Positions 28,369 to 38,769 of a stretch of DNA of 64,000 nucleotides are shown piece by piece. Under the pieces are notes generated by a model, which saw only the letters and a list, made by a program, of their open reading frames with translations, had not been told where the DNA came from and did not search any database. Source of the DNA: Secundilactobacillus paracollinoides DSM 15502 = JCM 11969 (lineage in GTDB: Bacteria > Bacillota > Bacilli > Lactobacillales > Lactobacillaceae). How positions within the stretch are numbered: the first letter of the stretch is position 1; each line of letters starts with the position of its first letter. Both the position numbers and the translations under genes were made by a program. The stretch spans positions 1 through 64,000 of the forward strand of contig NZ_BBAG01000001.1 in assembly GCF_001311135.1 (NCBI RefSeq). Direction: 5' to 3'.

Positions 28369-29141
28369 CTACTTTATCAAATTAAAGTGCTTTAACCCGT
28401 GCACGATCCCATCAGTGACATTGGAAGTGGTCACATAGGACGCTTTTTCCTTCGCTAGTTGGTGGCCGTTTGCCATGCAATCGGATTGTCGACCACGTCA
28501 AACATCTGCAGGTCATTGAGCTGATCGCCGAAAGCGTATGTTGGAATGTTTTCTAATTTGGCCGCCGACAACAGGATCTCGATACCCGTCTTCTTAGAAA
28601 CGCCGGCCTTCATCGTATCCAGACAACGTGGGTTATTTCGAACCAGTGACAGCTGATTCTTGAATTCAGCGGTATACTGGTCTTCTTTGTTGGTGTTGAA
28701 CACGTTCATGAAATTAATCGGTTCTTTGCGGTAAAAATCAGGGTCGACCTTGGCATCGAGTCGTAATAATTTAAAGTTTGGCCGGGTCAGGTCATTTTCT
28801 TTACTTAAGCGAAAACCACGATTGTTAAAGTAGGCGACCGCATCTCCCTGACGGTTTGCATAGTCGGTGAAGGTCGCAATCAGTTCTGGGTCAATTTCTT
28901 CTGCGTGCAGTTTTTTGCCTTCATATTGGACGTAGCTGCCGTTTGCACTGACGACTGAATTAATCCCCGTTTCATCTAGAACATACTGGATTTCAAAAAT
29001 ATTGCGGCCAGTTGAGACCACTGAAAGAATGTTTTGCTGCGCCATTTGTTTAATTGCGTCAATACTTGCTGGTAACACGTGTTTGTCGTTATCAAACAGA
29101 GTACCGTCTAAATCAAAAAAGACAATTGCATCATATGCCAT
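28369..29141 (-). CDS. HAD-superfamily (Cof-type) phosphatase (one frame break)
   Basis: A Cof-like sugar-phosphate or nucleotide phosphatase of about 257 residues. Motif I is IVFFDLDGTLFDND and motif II VVSTGRN; motif IV is AFGDQLNDLQMFDVV. The frame breaks at about 28475: one A is missing (GCATGG for GCAATGG), and restoration gives NPIAMANGHQLAKEKASYVTTSN, the usual Cof end, to a stop at 28369. ATG 29141 has AAGGAGCGG upstream. It is divergent from the deoxynucleoside kinase. Confidence 0.85.
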
Positions 29142-29355
29142 AGGTGATCCGCTCCTTTTCTATTATGCCTGTTACTTCTGTATGAAACTGGACATCTGTC
29201 CTGCTACAATGTGCTAACCCTTATACGTTCATTATACTACACGTCGTGCGCTGTCTCAGGAACCGCGCTTGACTAAAATATCGTCAATATAGATGTGGTA
29301 GGGGGTGAATTTTGGTACACTATATCTTGCATATTTTTTTAAAAGAGGGGCTATT

Positions 29356-30012
29356 ATGGTGATAATTACTGCCGGAATGATTGGCGTTGGGAAAACCACG
29401 CTCACAGGAATGCTCGCAGACCATTTGGGAACAAAGGCTTTTTTTGAACCCGTTGGCGAAAATCCTGTTTTACCGTTATACTATTCAGATCCAAAACAAT
29501 ATGGGTTCTTGCTGCAGATCTACTTTTTAAACAAGCGCTTTGGGATGATCAAACAGGCGTTGGCTGATGACAACAATGTGCTTGACCGGTCGATCTACGA
29601 AGACGCTCTGTTTACAAAGGAAAACAACGCGGAAGGCAACATTACAGACACAGAGCTTTCCGTTTACCTCAAATTGTTGGACAACATGATGGGGGAATTA
29701 AACGAACTGCCAAAGAAAGCGCCCGACCTGTTAGTATACGCAGATAGTGACTTTGACACGATTCTGTACCGGATCAAGAAGCGTGGTCGCGACTATGAAC
29801 AAATTGACGGCCACCCGGAGCGTGAGGATTACTACTATAAGATGTGGACTGCATATCACAAGTGGTTTGATGAATATGATGTCAGTCCCAAGTTAAAGAT
29901 CAATCTCCAGCAGTATAACCTGGAAGATCCTAAAAATGTTACTGCTGTTTTGGGTCAGATCGACGATGCGCTTAAGGCCATTCGTTCTGATAACTCAATG
30001 ACTGAAGCATAA
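29356..30012 (+). CDS. Deoxynucleoside kinase
   Basis: This enzyme phosphorylates deoxynucleosides for salvage. The 218-residue protein has the P-loop ITAGMIGVGKTTLTGML, FEPVGENPVLPLYY (substrate-binding Glu), DRSIYEDALFT (DRS motif) and a C-terminal lid with RIKKRGRDYEQ. In lactobacilli such genes often come as dAK/dGK pairs; only one copy is visible. ATG 29356 follows AAGAGGGG. The open frame extends upstream, but without a ribosome site. Confidence 0.9.
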   Translation: MVIITAGMIGVGKTTLTGMLADHLGTKAFFEPVGENPVLPLYYSDPKQYGFLLQIYFLNKRFGMIKQALADDNNVLDRSIYEDALFTKENNAEGNITDTELSVYLKLLDNMMGELNELPKKAPDLLVYADSDFDTILYRIKKRGRDYEQIDGHPEREDYYYKMWTAYHKWFDEYDVSPKLKINLQQYNLEDPKNVTAVLGQIDDALKAIRSDNSMTEA

Positions 30013-30025
30013 AAAATACAAAATA

Positions 30026-30108
30026 GTGACCAGAAAAGTACGCGGCCTATCATGCGTGCTTTTTTAGTTGCAATGAAACAAAAAAGACGCTCGGAAGCGT
30101 CTTTTTTA
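30026..30108. terminator. Two consecutive terminators between the kinase and pgmB
   Basis: AAAAGTACGC...GCGTGCTTTTTT (30036-30067) serves the + strand kinase. AAAAAAGACGCT-CGGA-AGCGTCTTTTTT (about 30079-30107) is symmetric and serves both strands, so pgmB on the minus strand ends here too. Confidence 0.8.
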
Positions 30109-30117
30109 AAATCGACA

Positions 30118-30794
30118 TTAAGCCATCGCTTTTTTGATGTTTGCTAACGTCATTTCAGCAGTGTTATCAAACCGAACGTCGGCATCCTTCAGCAACGTTG
30201 CGTCACCGATACCAACGGAGACTTCGTTTGCTGCGTTAATGGCTTCAATGCCAGCTGCAGCGTCTTCAACGCCGATGCAGGTCTCTGGTGCCAGGCCAAG
30301 CAATTCAGCACCCTTGGTGTAAATTTCTGGGTCTGGCTTGCCCTTAGACAATGAGGCTGGATCAACGATCTTTGGGAAGTAATCTGTTAGTTCAAGGTTT
30401 TTTAGGACGGTTGGGCCGTTTTTAGAAGCGGATGCTAATGCAATTTGGTAGCCGTTAGCGCGCAGATCATCTAAGAACGCTTGATACCGGGAAGAATATT
30501 TTCTGGGGTCATTTTACTGATCTCATTGACATAGTTGGTGTTCTTTTCGGTAGCAAGCGCGACCTTTTCGTCATGCGTATAGTCGTTTTCCTTGTGTCCG
30601 GCTTTGAGAATCATCTCGAGTGAATCCATCCGCGAGATACCCTTTAAACCGTCTTCCAATTCCTTGCTCCAGGTAACGTCTAGCTTATCTGCAAGCTGGT
30701 GCCAGGCCTTTGTGTGGTAGAGCGAGGTATCCGTAATGACCCCGTCGAGATCGAACACAAAGCCCTTAATTTGTTCAAATGAAACCTTTGCCAT
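30118..30794 (-). CDS. pgmB: Beta-phosphoglucomutase (one frame break)
   Basis: This HAD enzyme converts beta-glucose 1-phosphate, the product of inverting GH65 phosphorylases, to glucose 6-phosphate. GFVFDLDGVITDTSLYH carries the nucleophile Asp, GISRMDSLEMILK is the cap, and GKPDPEIYTKGAELLGL plus VEDAAAGIEAINAA complete the fold. One A is missing near 30480 (ATCAAGCG for ATCAAAGCG, giving PGIKAFLDDLRANGYQIALASASKN). Restored length is about 226 residues. It lies 24 bases after the GH65 gene and forms an operon with it; the GAAGGAG site supports ATG 30794. Confidence 0.92.
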
Positions 30795-30818
30795 ACTGCA
30801 ACACTCCTTCGTAGTTGG

Positions 30819-33533
30819 TTAGTAATCGTAAATCGTTTCCTTGTTTGGTGTTAATGCAACCGGTTGTCCTAGGATTTGGATCGTCACCTTCGTATCTGTT
30901 TTAACAGAAATTTGATGGTGCGTGATCGTAAATTCAAACCAATGACCACGGATCAACTGTTTGAAATGCAAGCGCTGCCACTGAGCGGGTAAGTGCGGGT
31001 GAATTTCAAGCTGCGGTCCCAGGCTATCCACACCACCATAGTTTCTGGTCTCGATCATTAAGGTTGCACCCATGACACCAAGGTGAATCCCTTCGGCGGT
31101 CGTGCCACCTTGAATATCGTAGTAGTCAGAAAAGAGGGCGGTCGAGAAGAGCGACCAGGACTGATCCATGTTGTCGTCCATTTCAGTCAGCACTGAGTAA
31201 ACAATTCGTGACAGGGTCGAGCCATGAGTCGTTCGGTTCAGATAGTACTGAATGTTCTTGGTTAAATATTCCTTCGGCAACTGATAGCCTAATTGTCCCA
31301 GAATATGACCCACTTCGTCAATGCTTAATGTGTAATAGGGCATTAATGTATCAGCCTGTTTGGCCACTTGATAAGCATCCGGGGTCTTGCCCTCGGCCTT
31401 TAAGATTCGGTCGATCCGTGAAATATCACCATACTTGCTCCGGTAATTGTCAAAGTTCATGCTTGGCAATTTGAAGTAGCCTTCGAATTGGCCAATGATG
31501 CCGTTATCGTTGATATCAAGCTTGAGCTTATGGGCAACATCGGTCATCTTTGTAAAGAGGGTTTCGTCAAACGCACTTCTTTCGGCGACGTCCTTAAAAT
31601 CAGCCGCCTTCATGTCGGTCCGAATCGTACTTAGCATGTTGAAGAGCCAAGCCACCATGATATTGGTGTAGGCGTTGTTGGTTAAGCCAGGTTCGTCACT
31701 GTTGGGATAATTTTCGTGGAATTCATCCGGTCCCATGACGTGTGGAATACTGTAGCGGTCCGCCTTTTTATCATAGGTGACGGTACTTAGCCAGAACTTC
31801 GCGATGCTCAGCAGCATTTCCAGCCCGTATTGTTTCATAAACTTCCGGTCGCCAGCCACGTTGACGTACGTGATGATGTTGTAGGCAATCGCCAACGAGA
31901 CGTGCCGTTGCAGGCGGCTGTTGTCTGGATCCCAAGTGTGCGTGATCGGGTTCAGATGAACAAACTGAGATTGTTCATCGCCGGTCTCACCAGACTGCCA
32001 AGGGAACATCGCACCATCGTAATTTTCGCTCTTGGCGTAGGCCTTTGCGGCGTCCAAACGACGGTAACGGTACATCAACAGCTGTTTAGCTAACTTCGGG
32101 AAGTGCAGGCTGTAGAAGGGCATGATGAACATTTCATCCCAGAACACGTGCCCCCGATAGGCTTCACCGTGTAACCCACGCGCACCAACAGATGCATCAA
32201 GTTCGCCAGATTCATTTGCGGCGGCTGAGACCATGGTGTGAAAGAGGTTGACCCGGGTCAGTTTTTGACTCGTGATATCGTTATCGATCTGAATATCGAA
32301 GTTATCCCAGGTTGACTTCCAGTAGGCGAGACTCTGTTTCTTAGTCTGCTTGTAACTGGCTTTAGCGAGTGCTTCGCTTGCAGTTGACATTGTTGGGGTC
32401 TCGGCCGTTTCCAAGGTCGTGTAGATGACGACGTTCTTCGTAAACGAATAGGTCTGGCCGGCAGTGACTTCTGTCGATAATTGCTGACGGATGTGCTTAT
32501 CGTCGTTTGTCACCTCAATATCATTGTCTGTTGGTTGCTCACTTAACAGGCTTGCCCCGACCGTAAATCCGATTTTTGACGTTTTGGTTTCACCAGTGAG
32601 GTACATTTCGTTACCGTGGGCGCTCATGCCCGTGATGTCGATATGATGCTGGTCGAAGTCCTGGTACCGATCGACGTTGCCGTTGGTCACATCGCCATCG
32701 ATTTCTGAATAGATCTGAATGCTACCAGAGAAATTGACGGGTGTCAGCGTGTACTTGATGGCGTATTGATGCCAATCTTGCATGTTAGCCATCTTTGTCG
32801 TTGTCACGTTGAGGACGTGACCCGTTGAAAGCTGAACCCGCATCATTGTTGTCAAGGTCCCATGCTTAAGATCAAGCGACCGGTAAATATCTTGAATGTC
32901 TCTTGATGTGATCTTAAATGGCGGCTGATGATCAACACCAAACGTGAGAAACTGGGCGTTAGGCATGTTCACCAGATCTTCGTTCGTGACGTCACGGTCA
33001 CCAATTTTGGTGGTCAGTTGGTTATAGACACCAGCAACATAAGTGCCTGGGTAATTATCCTCATCTGCTCGCGACTCAACAAAGGCCCCACGCAGTCCAA
33101 GATAGCCGTTTCCGACCGTCAGCATGGCTTCCTGACCATAGTTACGCTTTTTTTCATACTCACCATAGTAATCTAGGTGCCACTCGTTGTAGCGCTGCTT
33201 TTTATCGGTTGCTGCTTGGAGACCGTTTTCTTCAACATCTCGCTGGCAAACCACCGGAATGTTCAACATGTTGGTCAACGCAAGCCCAATATCGATTCGT
33301 TGGTGGTTGATGCCAATAACCGTGTCTGAAAAATCGTATTCCAGTGAATTCGTCAAAATAGCGGCATCGACTGGAAGACCGGCTAGCACAACCTTGATCT
33401 TTTCCAAGTTATCCCCAATGGCCTGATCAGGATTGTACGTGATCATAAATTGCCGAAAGGGCGGTTCGTTATTATTCGTTGAGTAAGCGACCTCAATCGA
33501 TTCTTGCATGACATTTAGTGCAATAGTTCTCAT
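30819..33533 (-). CDS. GH65 family glycoside phosphorylase with an extra N-terminal domain
   Basis: The protein has 904 residues, against about 750 for common maltose phosphorylases. Residues 1-110 are an additional domain of unknown type. The GH65 part follows: a beta-sandwich from about 120, then the alpha/alpha barrel with GHVFWDEMFIMPFYS, GAMFPWQSGETGDE, and the general acid Glu in GPDEFHEN (about residue 602). The FWDE and FPWQSG motifs resemble trehalose-type GH65 enzymes more than the maltose type. It probably splits an alpha-glucobiose with phosphate to beta-glucose 1-phosphate, which PgmB next door uses. The exact disaccharide cannot be read from the sequence. The gene is intact. Confidence 0.85.
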   Translation of the reverse strand: MRTIALNVMQESIEVAYSTNNNEPPFRQFMITYNPDQAIGDNLEKIKVVLAGLPVDAAILTNSLEYDFSDTVIGINHQRIDIGLALTNMLNIPVVCQRDVEENGLQAATDKKQRYNEWHLDYYGEYEKKRNYGQEAMLTVGNGYLGLRGAFVESRADEDNYPGTYVAGVYNQLTTKIGDRDVTNEDLVNMPNAQFLTFGVDHQPPFKITSRDIQDIYRSLDLKHGTLTTMMRVQLSTGHVLNVTTTKMANMQDWHQYAIKYTLTPVNFSGSIQIYSEIDGDVTNGNVDRYQDFDQHHIDITGMSAHGNEMYLTGETKTSKIGFTVGASLLSEQPTDNDIEVTNDDKHIRQQLSTEVTAGQTYSFTKNVVIYTTLETAETPTMSTASEALAKASYKQTKKQSLAYWKSTWDNFDIQIDNDITSQKLTRVNLFHTMVSAAANESGELDASVGARGLHGEAYRGHVFWDEMFIMPFYSLHFPKLAKQLLMYRYRRLDAAKAYAKSENYDGAMFPWQSGETGDEQSQFVHLNPITHTWDPDNSRLQRHVSLAIAYNIITYVNVAGDRKFMKQYGLEMLLSIAKFWLSTVTYDKKADRYSIPHVMGPDEFHENYPNSDEPGLTNNAYTNIMVAWLFNMLSTIRTDMKAADFKDVAERSAFDETLFTKMTDVAHKLKLDINDNGIIGQFEGYFKLPSMNFDNYRSKYGDISRIDRILKAEGKTPDAYQVAKQADTLMPYYTLSIDEVGHILGQLGYQLPKEYLTKNIQYYLNRTTHGSTLSRIVYSVLTEMDDNMDQSWSLFSTALFSDYYDIQGGTTAEGIHLGVMGATLMIETRNYGGVDSLGPQLEIHPHLPAQWQRLHFKQLIRGHWFEFTITHHQISVKTDTKVTIQILGQPVALTPNKETIYDY

Positions 33534-33649
33534 ACAAGTTAGCCTCTTTTCCTTAAAGTTTAAATTCCTTAATTAAAACCCCTCTAAATTAATGATAGGC
33601 ATGATTCGGGTTTTCTACAAATATTGTGATTTAAGTTTCATTTTTCACA

Positions 33650-35942
33650 TTAAATTGGAAATGGTACGGTAACTCTTTCACTCCCTAAGGTCACCTGTTT
33701 GTCACCAATTTGGATGGTGATCGGTTTACCCTTTAGATTTTCAAGAATAACGGCTTGATGATTGATCGTGATACCAATGTGCCGGTGCTGGAACCAAAGC
33801 TTAAAGCGCATTTCCAGCCACTCAGTCGGCAGTTTGGGATGCAGGTGCAGCGTGGTATCTTTAATTTCAAGTCCTGCAAAGCCATAAATCAGACTTAGCC
33901 AGCTGCCGCCCATGTTGGCAGCGTGAATGCCATCGCCAACGTTACCCTGAGCGTCTGTTAGGTCCGTCAGGGCAGTGTCCATAAAGTACTGGTACGACTT
34001 ATCGGCTTCATCCAAGCGGTGCGCTAAGATACCAAAAATGGCCCGAGAGAGGGAAGAATCATGAACCGTGATGGCTTCATAGTAATCGTAATCTCGTTTC
34101 AATTGGGCCTGATCTTGATCCTCTGGAAATAAGAAGTCACTCATGACCGTATCAGCCTGCTTATTGACCTGGTAGTGGTAGATCGTCATTGGGTGGTAGT
34201 GAAGCAGTAACGGAAACTGCGTCCGCGGCGTTTCTGCAATCGGCCAAACCGGTTTTTCCGTACTGGTATCATCCTGCTTTTTGATTTGGCGATTCGGATC
34301 AAACGGCAGATACATCTGGTCAGCTGCGTGCTGAAAAGCATCGATCTCGGTCGTCGTAAGCCCTAATTTTCCAATCACATTATTGTCAGTCTGTCCCAGT
34401 ATTCTCGCGTAGTGCGCTGCTAGATACAAATTATGTTGCGCCATGCGGTTGGTGTAATAGTTGTTGTTGACCATTGCCGTGTATTCATCCGGACCAGTCA
34501 CATCGTTGATCACAAATCGACCATGGTGTGCATCGTCCGTTGCGTAATGCCCATAAGACAGCCAGAAGCGTGCTGTTTCAATGATCAGCGGCAACCCCTG
34601 AGTTGCTAAAAAGTCCTGGTCATCAGTCACGCGAACGTACAGGTCGACGGCGTAGGCAATATCTGCGTTGATGTGAACCTGTGCAGTGCCGGCGGGATAG
34701 TAGGCACTGGCCTCGGTGCCGTTGATGGTTCGCCAGGGGAAGAGAACGCCCTTTTTAACAGTCATTTCTCGGGCGCGTTGCTGGGCTTGAAGCAGCTTAC
34801 TATACCGGTAACTGAGGACTTGTTTGGCCGTTTCTGGTTGGGTGAAAATAAAGAAGGGTAACATAAACATTTCAGCATTCCAGAAATAGTGACCTTCATA
34901 TCCAGAACCAGTCAATCCCTTTGCAGGAATACTCGTCATGCCATCACGACCCGCAGCTTGATTGAGGTGAAAGAGGTTAAACCGGATACTTTTTGCCAGT
35001 TTTGCGTCCCCCTTAAGTTCAACGTCGCTGTTGTCCCAAAAAATAGCCCACTGGTGCGCAGACTTATTGAGTAACGTTGAAAACGTTTCGTTCGCCAGCG
35101 TTTGGTCGACCGTATCCGGATCGGCATTGGCGATGACGACCGGGTGTGGAAACCCGATACTATAAACGAAATCAACTTCTTGGGCAATGCAGGAACAAGA
35201 TCAAAGTCGGTGACGTACGTCGGCAATTGATCCTGAGTCGTTAATTTAGGGACTGGCTGGTCGTCATTTTTCAAAGGTTGTACCTGCAGCGTAATGGCCA
35301 GCTGACTCTTTCGCGTAATCATCTGCATTGTTGGATGATCAGCTTCTTGGTACGTACAAGTCAATTGTGATTGTCGCTGCACATTTCGAACATCAATGTC
35401 GTGTTGTGGAATTTGCTGCTGCGTATAGCGGTGCTGTTTGATCACCTTGACGTTTCCCGAGAAGTTGAGGGCCGATAGGGAATAGGCCACGCCATATATC
35501 CGGGCATCATCCTGCGAGGCAAAGGTCTGCATGGTCAACCGAACTGTTTTATCAGTCGGCGACGTGATTTCATAAATTTCCGATAGCAACCCCGTTTTGA
35601 GATTCAGATTTTTATCGACCTGCTTCACGCTAAATGTTTCATCGTCAGAGCGCAGACCATCAATTTCTAACACAATAAAGCGGGGATCCGGCAACTGACA
35701 CATTGTTTGTGAATTTTGCGGGTATCCGGGATAGTCCTCGCCGTAATGGAGCGCTGTCAGGTCATAAAACCCGTTGATAAACAGTCCTGGCTGCCTGGGT
35801 AATCGGGGTTATCGCCCTGAAGCGGATTCGATGCACGGACGCCAAAATGGCCATTTCCAAGCGCGTAGACCGTTTCAATCGCAGTTGCTTTCTTGAAAGG
35901 GAGTCGCTGTAAGTGAATTTGAAACTCATCTGTTGTATCCAT
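33650..35942 (-). CDS. GH65 maltose-phosphorylase-like enzyme (two frame breaks)
   Basis: The full protein of about 764 residues is normal for maltose-phosphorylase-like GH65. After ALGNGHFGVRASNPLQGDN and a beta-sandwich come YEGHYFWNAEMFMLPFF and GPDEYTAMVNNNYYTN, with the general acid Glu at about residue 487, the number known for Lactobacillus brevis maltose phosphorylase. Single C bases seem missing at about 35787 (giving GSPGLFINGFYDL) and 35182 (giving LPQEVDFVYSIGFPHPVVIANAD). Substrate could be maltose, trehalose 6-phosphate or another glucobiose. It is first in the operon with the second GH65 and pgmB, and a cre site lies 28 bases upstream of its start. Confidence 0.85.
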
Positions 35943-35969
35943 AACATGCCTTCTTTGTCACTAATGAAC

Positions 35970-35983
35970 AGGAACCGCTTACA
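35970..35983 (-). promoter_or_regulatory. cre site (CcpA) upstream of the GH65 operon
   Basis: On the minus strand TGTAAGCGGTTCCT matches the catabolite-responsive element TGNAANCGNWNNCA in all but the last base. It lies 28 bases before the start codon of the first GH65 gene, so glucose repression of the disaccharide operon is likely. Confidence 0.72.
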
Positions 35984-36149
35984 GTTATTGATATTGGGAA
36001 GTTTCAATGGCTGTTTGCGGTCGACTGTTAGCAATGTGGTTGTAAAACAACTCGAGAGCGGGTGGCTGAACTGCGCTTTTGTACGGACAGGTATTTTGGG
36101 TAAGTTGAGTTAGATTGAAATTCCTTGAATAGGAATTTGCTTCGGTGGT

Positions 36150-36375
36150 TCTCTTGTCTGTAGCTGAAACGCGTTCAGCAAGGGGCTACCGTGTAAGCAA
36201 CTTCGACCGATAAAGGCAAAACCCGGCCTTTACGTTAGCTGTTCACTTATCTGTAGCTGAAACGCGTTCAACAAGGCAGAGGCTCCTGCCTAAGCTAACT
36301 CTGACAAAAATGCCAAGTTCAGGCATTTCTGTCAGAGTTAGCTTAGGCTCCGCCCTCTAAGCGCCTTGCTTCACG
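36150..36375. repeat. Family-B palindromic elements, copies f and g
   Basis: Two tandem left arms (CTGTAGCTGAAACGCGTTCA, then AGCAAGG or ACAAGGC) are present. Copy f degenerates after GTGTAAGCAACTTCG. Copy g is complete: CCTAAGCTAACTCTGACA pairs with TGTCAGAGTTAGCTTAGG and AAATGCC with GGCATTT (36289-36347), with outer AAGGC...GCCTT stems. It sits downstream of mscL and upstream of the GH65 operon start. Confidence 0.82.
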
Positions 36376-36409
36376 CTCTAAAAAAAGAGCACCGCCAAAA
36401 TGGCCGCAC

Positions 36410-36819
36410 TCATTCCTTGGTTTGCTGTTGAGTTGTTTCCTGCTGTTGCTTTAATAAATCACGGATCTCGGTGAGGACGATCTCTTCTGAACTTGGTTCA
36501 GGGGTCGCTTCTTCCTCTGGTTCCTCGGTAGGCATCAGTTTAGTGATCCCTTTGACCATAAGAAAGACCACGAATGCAATGATGAGAAAGTTAATCACGC
36601 ATCTAGGAAGTCGCCATAACGAAAATGGGCTTGGCCCACGGTCAAAACCAGCCCGGATAAATCAATCTTACCCAGGAAGATCCCAATCAGCGGGTTGATC
36701 AAATTTTTCGTCAACGATGTCACAATAGCAGTGAACGCTGACCCAATGATCACCCCAACGGCGAGATCAATCACGTTTCCACGCGCGATAAATGTCTTGA
36801 ATTCCTTTAACACAATCAT
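36410..36819 (-). CDS. mscL: Large-conductance mechanosensitive channel (one frame break)
   Basis: MscL opens on osmotic down-shock. The N-terminal helix and first membrane segment read [26 protein letters not shown], the typical MscL start, and the second segment is [17 protein letters not shown]. One G is missing near 36598 (GATGCGTGATT for GATGCGGTGATT, giving [13 protein letters not shown]). Restored length is about 136 residues, normal. The charged tail ends [13 protein letters not shown]. Start ATG 36819 has TGAGGTGAC upstream. Confidence 0.93.
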
Positions 36820-36829
36820 GTCACCTCAA

Positions 36830-37170
36830 TTCATTCTTTATGGGTCTAGTGTAACGAAAAATAGGGGGTGGGTGCAAGGAAAACGCCGTATGTTGCGACA
36901 TTATGGTCATAGTGTACCCCATTAACCATTAAAAGCGACTATTAGAGATAACGTGGTTGCCCGTGAAAATCTAATTAACACGATGCCAAGTACCGGCGAG
37001 CAGATTTGGTTAAAATGGTGATAACCAATTCGGGTTCTTGCGGCTATTCTCAAAATTTGTGCCAGACCTAAATACCAAGACTTGAACAATCAGTCAATAA
37101 TTGCTATTTTTAAGGTAGCACCAATTTAATCTAACAAAAATTATTCGGCGATTAACCACGGAGGCAAACT
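36830..37170. other. Intergenic region between mscL and the 37171 gene
   Basis: This stretch of about 340 bases holds the divergent promoters of mscL and the 37171 gene and ends with a clear GGAGG site at 37161. I see no gene, RNA or repeat in it. Confidence 0.5.
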
Positions 37171-37767
37171 ATGAGGACAGTTCGTGAACAATTGTTAAAT
37201 GCAGCTAAGACCGGTCGGCTTGTGGAAATCTATCGGTATGGCGATAACGCGCATTTTTCAGTTGGCAATGTGTTGGCAGTGGATGATAAATTTGTTCTAT
37301 TGAAACAGATCAACCCGGATGGGGCGATTAATGGCGGCGGTGTGTATCGCCTGAATACCATTACCCGAGTGATCGAACAATCAGATTATCTCAAATCGCT
37401 GGTTGCAGTGATGGCACTCGCTAGAGAACGTGGCTATGCCAATGTTTGGCAGTTAGACAGTATCATCAGCTCTCTGGACTTTAAGAAAAAATCGATTCTG
37501 AAGACCCTTTTAGCCTGGGCGTTTAATGCTGACCAAGTCGTGACGGTGGGAGAACATCCGGGGAAACGTGAAGCTGTCTATACCGGATTTTTGGGGAGTT
37601 TAAAAAACAAGCAGGTTGTCTTTAATTACGTTGATCGGTCAGATCTTTCAGCGCGGTGGCAGGTAGGCTTAAAGTACGCGAACATGAACTTTGTGGAGTT
37701 TAATAGCTTTGAAACATTAGCCATCACCGCCATTTTGGAGCGGTATATGTCGGAAGACTTTCATTAA
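37171..37767 (+). CDS. Hypothetical 198-residue protein
   Basis: I do not recognise the family. It is a soluble protein without signal or membrane segments; the N-terminal 70 residues (VEIYRYGDNAHFSVGNVLAVDDKFVLLK) look like a small beta-barrel (Sm/LSm or SH3-like), and a helical part follows. The strong GGAGG site supports ATG 37171. It is followed after 33 bases by a small membrane protein gene and then a CPBP protease gene, so the three may form one transcription unit. Confidence 0.7.
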   Translation: MRTVREQLLNAAKTGRLVEIYRYGDNAHFSVGNVLAVDDKFVLLKQINPDGAINGGGVYRLNTITRVIEQSDYLKSLVAVMALARERGYANVWQLDSIISSLDFKKKSILKTLLAWAFNADQVVTVGEHPGKREAVYTGFLGSLKNKQVVFNYVDRSDLSARWQVGLKYANMNFVEFNSFETLAITAILERYMSEDFH

Positions 37768-37800
37768 CCACACAATATAATGTGGGTAAGGAGACTTTAA

Positions 37801-38037
37801 TTGAAGGGATTTATGTACACGATCATTGTATTGGTGCCGTGTCTCATTATTGGGGGCACCATGGTGCTCGTTCATGACTGGCCAGCAAATAGCGTTGTCA
37901 CGATTTTGACGCTGTTTGTGGCCTTTGTCGTTTCTATGACCTTAGTGACGGTGATTTATTTGAAGTTGCTGCCCTTTGTTAAACGAGCAAACGGTGATAC
38001 GGCAACGGATGACGATGATCATCACGAGAGTCATTAA
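37801..38037 (+). CDS. Small two-segment membrane protein
   Basis: The protein of 78 residues starts at TTG 37801 behind AAGGAG. Two hydrophobic segments (residues 5-22 and 32-58) are followed by an acidic-His tail (TDDDDHHESH). The His/Asp-rich end could bind a metal, but this is speculation. It lies between the 198-residue unknown gene and the CPBP protease gene and is probably cotranscribed with both. No known family. Confidence 0.65.
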   Translation: MKGFMYTIIVLVPCLIIGGTMVLVHDWPANSVVTILTLFVAFVVSMTLVTVIYLKLLPFVKRANGDTATDDDDHHESH

Positions 38038-38059
38038 TTGTTAGGAGGTGGCCAGCTGC

Positions 38060-38764
38060 ATGCAGCCATTGGAAAAGTCGGGCATCGCAAAACCGTCTGT
38101 TGCGACTCGAATCTTAATTTTTTTGACGTTCTTTGTTTTAATTCAGTTGGTACCTCTGTTATTAACGGTGATTAGGGGGCTACCTAAAACGCAGTATTTG
38201 GGGCGTTCCCTAGCCGCCGCAGGGTACATCTTAGGCTATGTTGTGCTGATCTTGGTTCTGTATCAGTGTTTAAAACGGGTGATGGACCATCCAGTGTGGC
38301 ACCGACCATCACGTAACGATATTGCCTATTTGCTAATTGCGTTCGTTGTCTTTTTGGCAGTTGAGATGCTGCTGACGACGTTAAATAGTCGACTGTTTGG
38401 TGAGACTCAGACGGCGAACAACCAGGTGATCATTACGCTGTTGCGCAGTGACAGGTGGATCTTTTACCTTTTGATGTTCTCGGGAATCTTTTTATCGCCA
38501 ATCATTGAGGAACTCCTGTTTCGCGGCTATTGGATCAATGCTTTCTTTAATCCTGGCAGACTTTGGCTGCCAGTGATCACAAGCGGGTTGATCTTCTCAA
38601 TCGCCCATGCAAGCAATAACGTGATCAGTTTTTTGATTTACGCCTGTCTCGGCGGAATCTTGGCCTTCATCTATCGTCGGACGGACAACCTGGTAACGTC
38701 GATTGGATTGCATATGTTAAATAATTTGATGGCGATGTCGATTATGGCGGCGATGTTGAGATAG
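38060..38764 (+). CDS. CPBP family intramembrane protease
   Basis: A membrane protein of about 234 residues with roughly seven segments. The CPBP/Abi motifs are EELLFRGYWI (Glu-Glu and Arg) and, later, FSIAHASNN (catalytic His). Such proteins in Lactobacillales serve bacteriocin immunity or unknown proteolysis; no bacteriocin gene is visible nearby. ATG 38060 lies 11 bases after AGGAGG; GTG 38048 is possible but overlaps the spacing. Confidence 0.85.
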   Translation: MQPLEKSGIAKPSVATRILIFLTFFVLIQLVPLLLTVIRGLPKTQYLGRSLAAAGYILGYVVLILVLYQCLKRVMDHPVWHRPSRNDIAYLLIAFVVFLAVEMLLTTLNSRLFGETQTANNQVIITLLRSDRWIFYLLMFSGIFLSPIIEELLFRGYWINAFFNPGRLWLPVITSGLIFSIAHASNNVISFLIYACLGGILAFIYRRTDNLVTSIGLHMLNNLMAMSIMAAMLR

Positions 38765-38769
38765 AGAGT

